Positions 61,665 to 64,000 of a DNA stretch of 64,000 nucleotides are shown here, piece by piece. The stretch comes from Pseudomonadota bacterium (lineage in GTDB: Bacteria > Pseudomonadota > Alphaproteobacteria > Acetobacterales > Acetobacteraceae): contig JAKAZO010000003.1 in the NCBI GenBank assembly GCA_021815825.1, forward strand, positions 1 to 64,000. The letters run 5' to 3'. Made by a program: the position numbers and the translations under genes. Positions within the stretch are counted from its first letter, which is position 1. Every line of letters begins with the position of its first letter. The notes beneath the pieces were generated by a model that saw only the letters and a list, made by a program, of their open reading frames with translations, did no database searches and was not told the origin of the DNA.

Positions 61665-63243
61665 TAAGCAGCCCGCTCGGGTCGAGCGCCCGCTTGGCCG
61701 CAGCCAGCGCGGCGGCGAAGAGGTCGGGCCGCTGGCGATCATACCAGGGGCGGTGATCGCGACCCACCGCGTGGTGATGGGTGATGGTGCCACCGGCGGC
61801 GATGAGCGCGTCGGAGGCAGCCTTCTTGATCGCGCGCCACTGCTCGATGAGAGCCTCGGGCGGCCGACCGGGCGCTCCCAGCGCGTGGAATGTGAAATAG
61901 GGCGCGGGTCCGTCGGGATAGGCATGGGTGAAGCGGCAGGTCACCTGCCCGGGACGGCCGGTGGCCTCGCGGATCGCCGCCTCGGTCGCCGCCGTGACCG
62001 CGGCATGAAAGGACTCGAACCGGTCCCAGGTGATCGCGGTCTCGAATGTGTCGTTGATCGCGCCCCAGCCGACCGTGTGTTCGCGCAGATAGGGCATGCG
62101 GATGAACGCGGTGCGCCAGCGCTCGGCGGCGCCTTCGCGGTGGGCGTCGGCGGCGTCCGTCTCTGGCCGGCCGCCGTGATCGGCGCAGCATTCCAGCGCG
62201 CGGGCCATCCAGGCATCGAGCTTATGGTCCGCCGATTCGAAGCCCAGCACCATGATCGCCACACTGCCATCGGCAGCACCGGTGTTGAGCGCCTCCTGCG
62301 GGTCCAGAATGCGGCAATTCGCGGGATAGAGCCCGGCCTGGAGCAGCGCCCGCACGGCGCGGGCAGCGGCGAAAAAGTCCGGGAAGCGCACCGCCCCGCC
62401 GGCGCGGAAGCGCGGCCGGTCCTGCAGCCGCATCCAGGCTTCGGTGATGACGCCGAGACTCCCTTCCGAGCCGATGAACAGCCGGTCCGGGCTCGGCCCG
62501 GCGCCGGATCCTGGCAGCCGGCGCGTCTCCAGCGCTCCGGCCGGCGTGACCACGCGGAGGCTCTCGACCATGTCGTCGATATGGGTGAGGTGCGTGGCGT
62601 AGTGCCCGCCCGAGCGCGTGGCGATCCAGCCGCCCAGCGTGGAGTATTCGAAGCTCTGCGGAAAATGGCGCAACGTCAGCGCGTGGGGGCGAAGCTGCGC
62701 CTCCAGCGCCGGGCCGAAGATGCCGCCCTGAATCCGGGCCGCGCGCGAAGCCCGATCGACTTCCAGCACCCGGTCGAAATGGCGCAGATCGAGCGAGACG
62801 GCGCCATGGTAGCGCTTGGAGTCGAGCCGCGGCTCGACGCCGCCGACCACGGAGGAGCCGGCGCCGAACGGGATCAGCGCCGCCTGCGCCGCGCCCGCCC
62901 AATCCATGACTGCGACCAGCTCCGCCTCGGTGCGCGGATAGGCGACCAGGTCCGGGGCGTTGGCATAGTCGCCGAGCAGGCCGCGCACCGTGTCAGGATA
63001 GGACTTGCCATAGGTGTGGGCGGCGCGGTCATAGGTGCCGGCGCTGCAGATCGCGGCGAGCGTTGCCGGCGGAGTGAGGCGCGAGGCCGGAAGCGTCAGC
63101 GCATCGAGCGACGGCGCCGCCCGCTCGGGGAAGCCATCGACATGGAAGCGGGCGGCGTAGCGCTGGCGGACGGCGGCCAGCTCCTCCGCAGTGGCACCTT
63201 CGCCCTCGCGCCCCCAGCCGAAATGCTTGAGCCGTGCTGTCAT
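61639..63243 (-). CDS. FAD-binding oxidase, alkyldihydroxyacetonephosphate synthase-like
   Basis: A VAO-type flavoprotein of 534 residues. The FAD motif is PFGAGSSVVGGVE at about 125-137. LDLRHFDRVLEVD and GGWIATRSGGHYATHLTHIDDMV follow in the family order. The C-terminal THHHAVGRDHRPWY matches the AGPS active-site histidines and tyrosine. Bacterial members are often annotated as AGPS-like oxidases of unknown substrate; ether-lipid synthesis is possible but unproven. The ATG at 63243 has GGGAGG upstream. Its stop codon is inside the 28-bp tandem repeat. Confidence 0.92.
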   Translation of the reverse strand: MTARLKHFGWGREGEGATAEELAAVRQRYAARFHVDGFPERAAPSLDALTLPASRLTPPATLAAICSAGTYDRAAHTYGKSYPDTVRGLLGDYANAPDLVAYPRTEAELVAVMDWAGAAQAALIPFGAGSSVVGGVEPRLDSKRYHGAVSLDLRHFDRVLEVDRASRAARIQGGIFGPALEAQLRPHALTLRHFPQSFEYSTLGGWIATRSGGHYATHLTHIDDMVESLRVVTPAGALETRRLPGSGAGPSPDRLFIGSEGSLGVITEAWMRLQDRPRFRAGGAVRFPDFFAAARAVRALLQAGLYPANCRILDPQEALNTGAADGSVAIMVLGFESADHKLDAWMARALECCADHGGRPETDAADAHREGAAERWRTAFIRMPYLREHTVGWGAINDTFETAITWDRFESFHAAVTAATEAAIREATGRPGQVTCRFTHAYPDGPAPYFTFHALGAPGRPPEALIEQWRAIKKAASDALIAAGGTITHHHAVGRDHRPWYDRQRPDLFAAALAAAKRALDPSGLLNPGVLVDP

Positions 63244-63324
63244 CGTCGCCTCCCGAATTTGGCCGCGATCTGACGCCCGCAGCGCGGCGCTGGTCAAGAC
63301 GGGTCGCCGGCTGAATCCGTTCGG

Positions 63325-63903
63325 TCAGAGCCACCGAAGCAGAAGGAAGCCGCCGATGATGCCAGCGGCCAAGAGGGTGGTCACCAGCCCGAGACGCCGC
63401 TCGATGAAGCCACGTACCGGATCGCCGAAGGCGCGCAGCAGCGCCGCCAGCAGCAGGAAGCGCGCGCCTCGCGTCGCCAGGCTCGCCGCCATGAACAGCG
63501 TGAAATCGAACCGTGCCGCGCCGGAGGCGATGGTGACGAGCTTGTAGGGGATCGGCGTCAGCCCCTTGATCAGGATCACCCACAGACCCCACCGGGCATA
63601 GGTCTCCTGAAACCGGGCGAACGCCGCGTCATAATGGTAGAGCTTCAGGATCGGCGCGGCGATCTGGTTGAACAATGCATAGCCGATGAAATACCCGAGC
63701 GCGCCGCCGGCCACGCTGGCCAGCGTGCAGATCAGAGCCAGCCGCCAGGCGCGCTGCGGCCGCGCCAGGGCCATCGGGATCAGCAGCGCATCCGGCGGCA
63801 CCGGGAAGACGCTGCTCTCGGCAAAGGCGATGACAGCCAGCCAAACCGGAGCCTGCGGCGAACTGGCCAGCGCCAGCACGCGGGCATAGAGGCGATGGAG
63901 CAC
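63325..63903 (-). CDS. DedA/VTT-family membrane protein (YqaA-like)
   Basis: 192 residues with about five hydrophobic segments. FAESSVFPVPPDALLIPMAL and KGLTPIPYKLVTIASGAARF are the two conserved DedA/YqaA loops containing the acidic, Pro and Gly residues. Members are thought to be proton-coupled lipid flippases or transporters. It lies 81 bases from the FAD oxidase on the same strand and may be upstream in the same transcript. Confidence 0.92.
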   Translation of the reverse strand: MLHRLYARVLALASSPQAPVWLAVIAFAESSVFPVPPDALLIPMALARPQRAWRLALICTLASVAGGALGYFIGYALFNQIAAPILKLYHYDAAFARFQETYARWGLWVILIKGLTPIPYKLVTIASGAARFDFTLFMAASLATRGARFLLLAALLRAFGDPVRGFIERRLGLVTTLLAAGIIGGFLLLRWL

Positions 63904-63913
63904 GGCGCGCCGA

Positions 63914-64000
63914 TCAGAACCGGAACGATGCGGCGAGCGAGCCGAACTGGTGCAGCCCGGCGCGCTGCGTGCGGAACTCCGCCGTCTGGAAGGCTTGCGT
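63914..64000 (-). CDS. C-terminal end of a probable outer-membrane beta-barrel protein
   Basis: The last 28 codons of a gene that continues past the right edge. The peptide ends SLAASFRF with alternating hydrophobic residues and a terminal Phe, the signature recognised by the BAM complex in outer-membrane barrels. Family (porin, TonB receptor or other) cannot be decided from this piece. Confidence 0.55.
   Translation of the reverse strand, partial: TQAFQTAEFRTQRAGLHQFGSLAASFRF

Overview
The window is high-GC chromosomal DNA of an alphaproteobacterium. The division and cell-wall gene order, an RNase P RNA next to it, an fcs/ech/thiolase cluster, a PQQ-dependent alcohol dehydrogenase and several CoxL-type molybdenum hydroxylase subunits fit Rhodospirillales, most likely Acetobacteraceae, but I cannot name a genus. 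No IS element, phage gene or CRISPR array is visible. Codon usage looks uniform, so the window reads as stable chromosome rather than an acquired island.

Layout. 1-4.8 kb: the 5' part of a fused HyuA/HyuB hydantoinase (5-oxoprolinase family, minus strand), then a DjlA-like co-chaperone, an AmpD-like amidase and the RNase P RNA gene. 5.1-24.1 kb: a complete dcw cluster, mraZ-rsmH-ftsL-ftsI-murE-murF-mraY-murD-ftsW-murG-murC-murB-ddl-ftsQ-ftsA-ftsZ. Start and stop codons overlap at nearly every junction up to ftsQ, and a nested intrinsic terminator closes the cluster after ftsZ. 24.3-27.3 kb: lpxC, tRNA-Pro(CGG), apt and a TctC-like binding protein.

27.3-31.1 kb (minus): a PQQ alcohol dehydrogenase, its cytochrome c and a quinoprotein-associated periplasmic binding protein, then tRNA-His(GTG). 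31.1-45.4 kb is one long minus-strand run. In transcriptional order it holds two tandem dipeptide-type binding proteins, dppBCDF-type transporter genes, coxS-coxL-coxM (form II molybdenum hydroxylase), an Nramp-like transporter, a GT9 and a GT4 glycosyltransferase. 45.5-47.2 kb: GtrA-like protein and MFS permease. 47.3-52.4 kb: two paralogous branched-chain-amino-acid-type binding proteins flanking an orphan CoxL. 52.4-57.3 kb: a MarR regulator facing an ech-fcs-thiolase-thioesterase operon for hydroxycinnamate (ferulate) side-chain degradation. 57.4-61.6 kb: a small membrane protein and two secreted trypsin-like proteases. 61.6-64 kb: an alkyl-DHAP-synthase-like FAD oxidase, a DedA-like membrane protein and the 3' tip of a probable outer-membrane barrel gene.

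The most notable unexplained signal is a 115/116-base three-hairpin element present twice, at 28123-28237 and 48639-48754. The stems are conserved with compensatory base changes and the internal spacing is the same. One copy lies in front of the quinoprotein-associated binding protein gene and the other in front of the orphan coxL. Coordinates and starts were read by hand; no similarity search was run.
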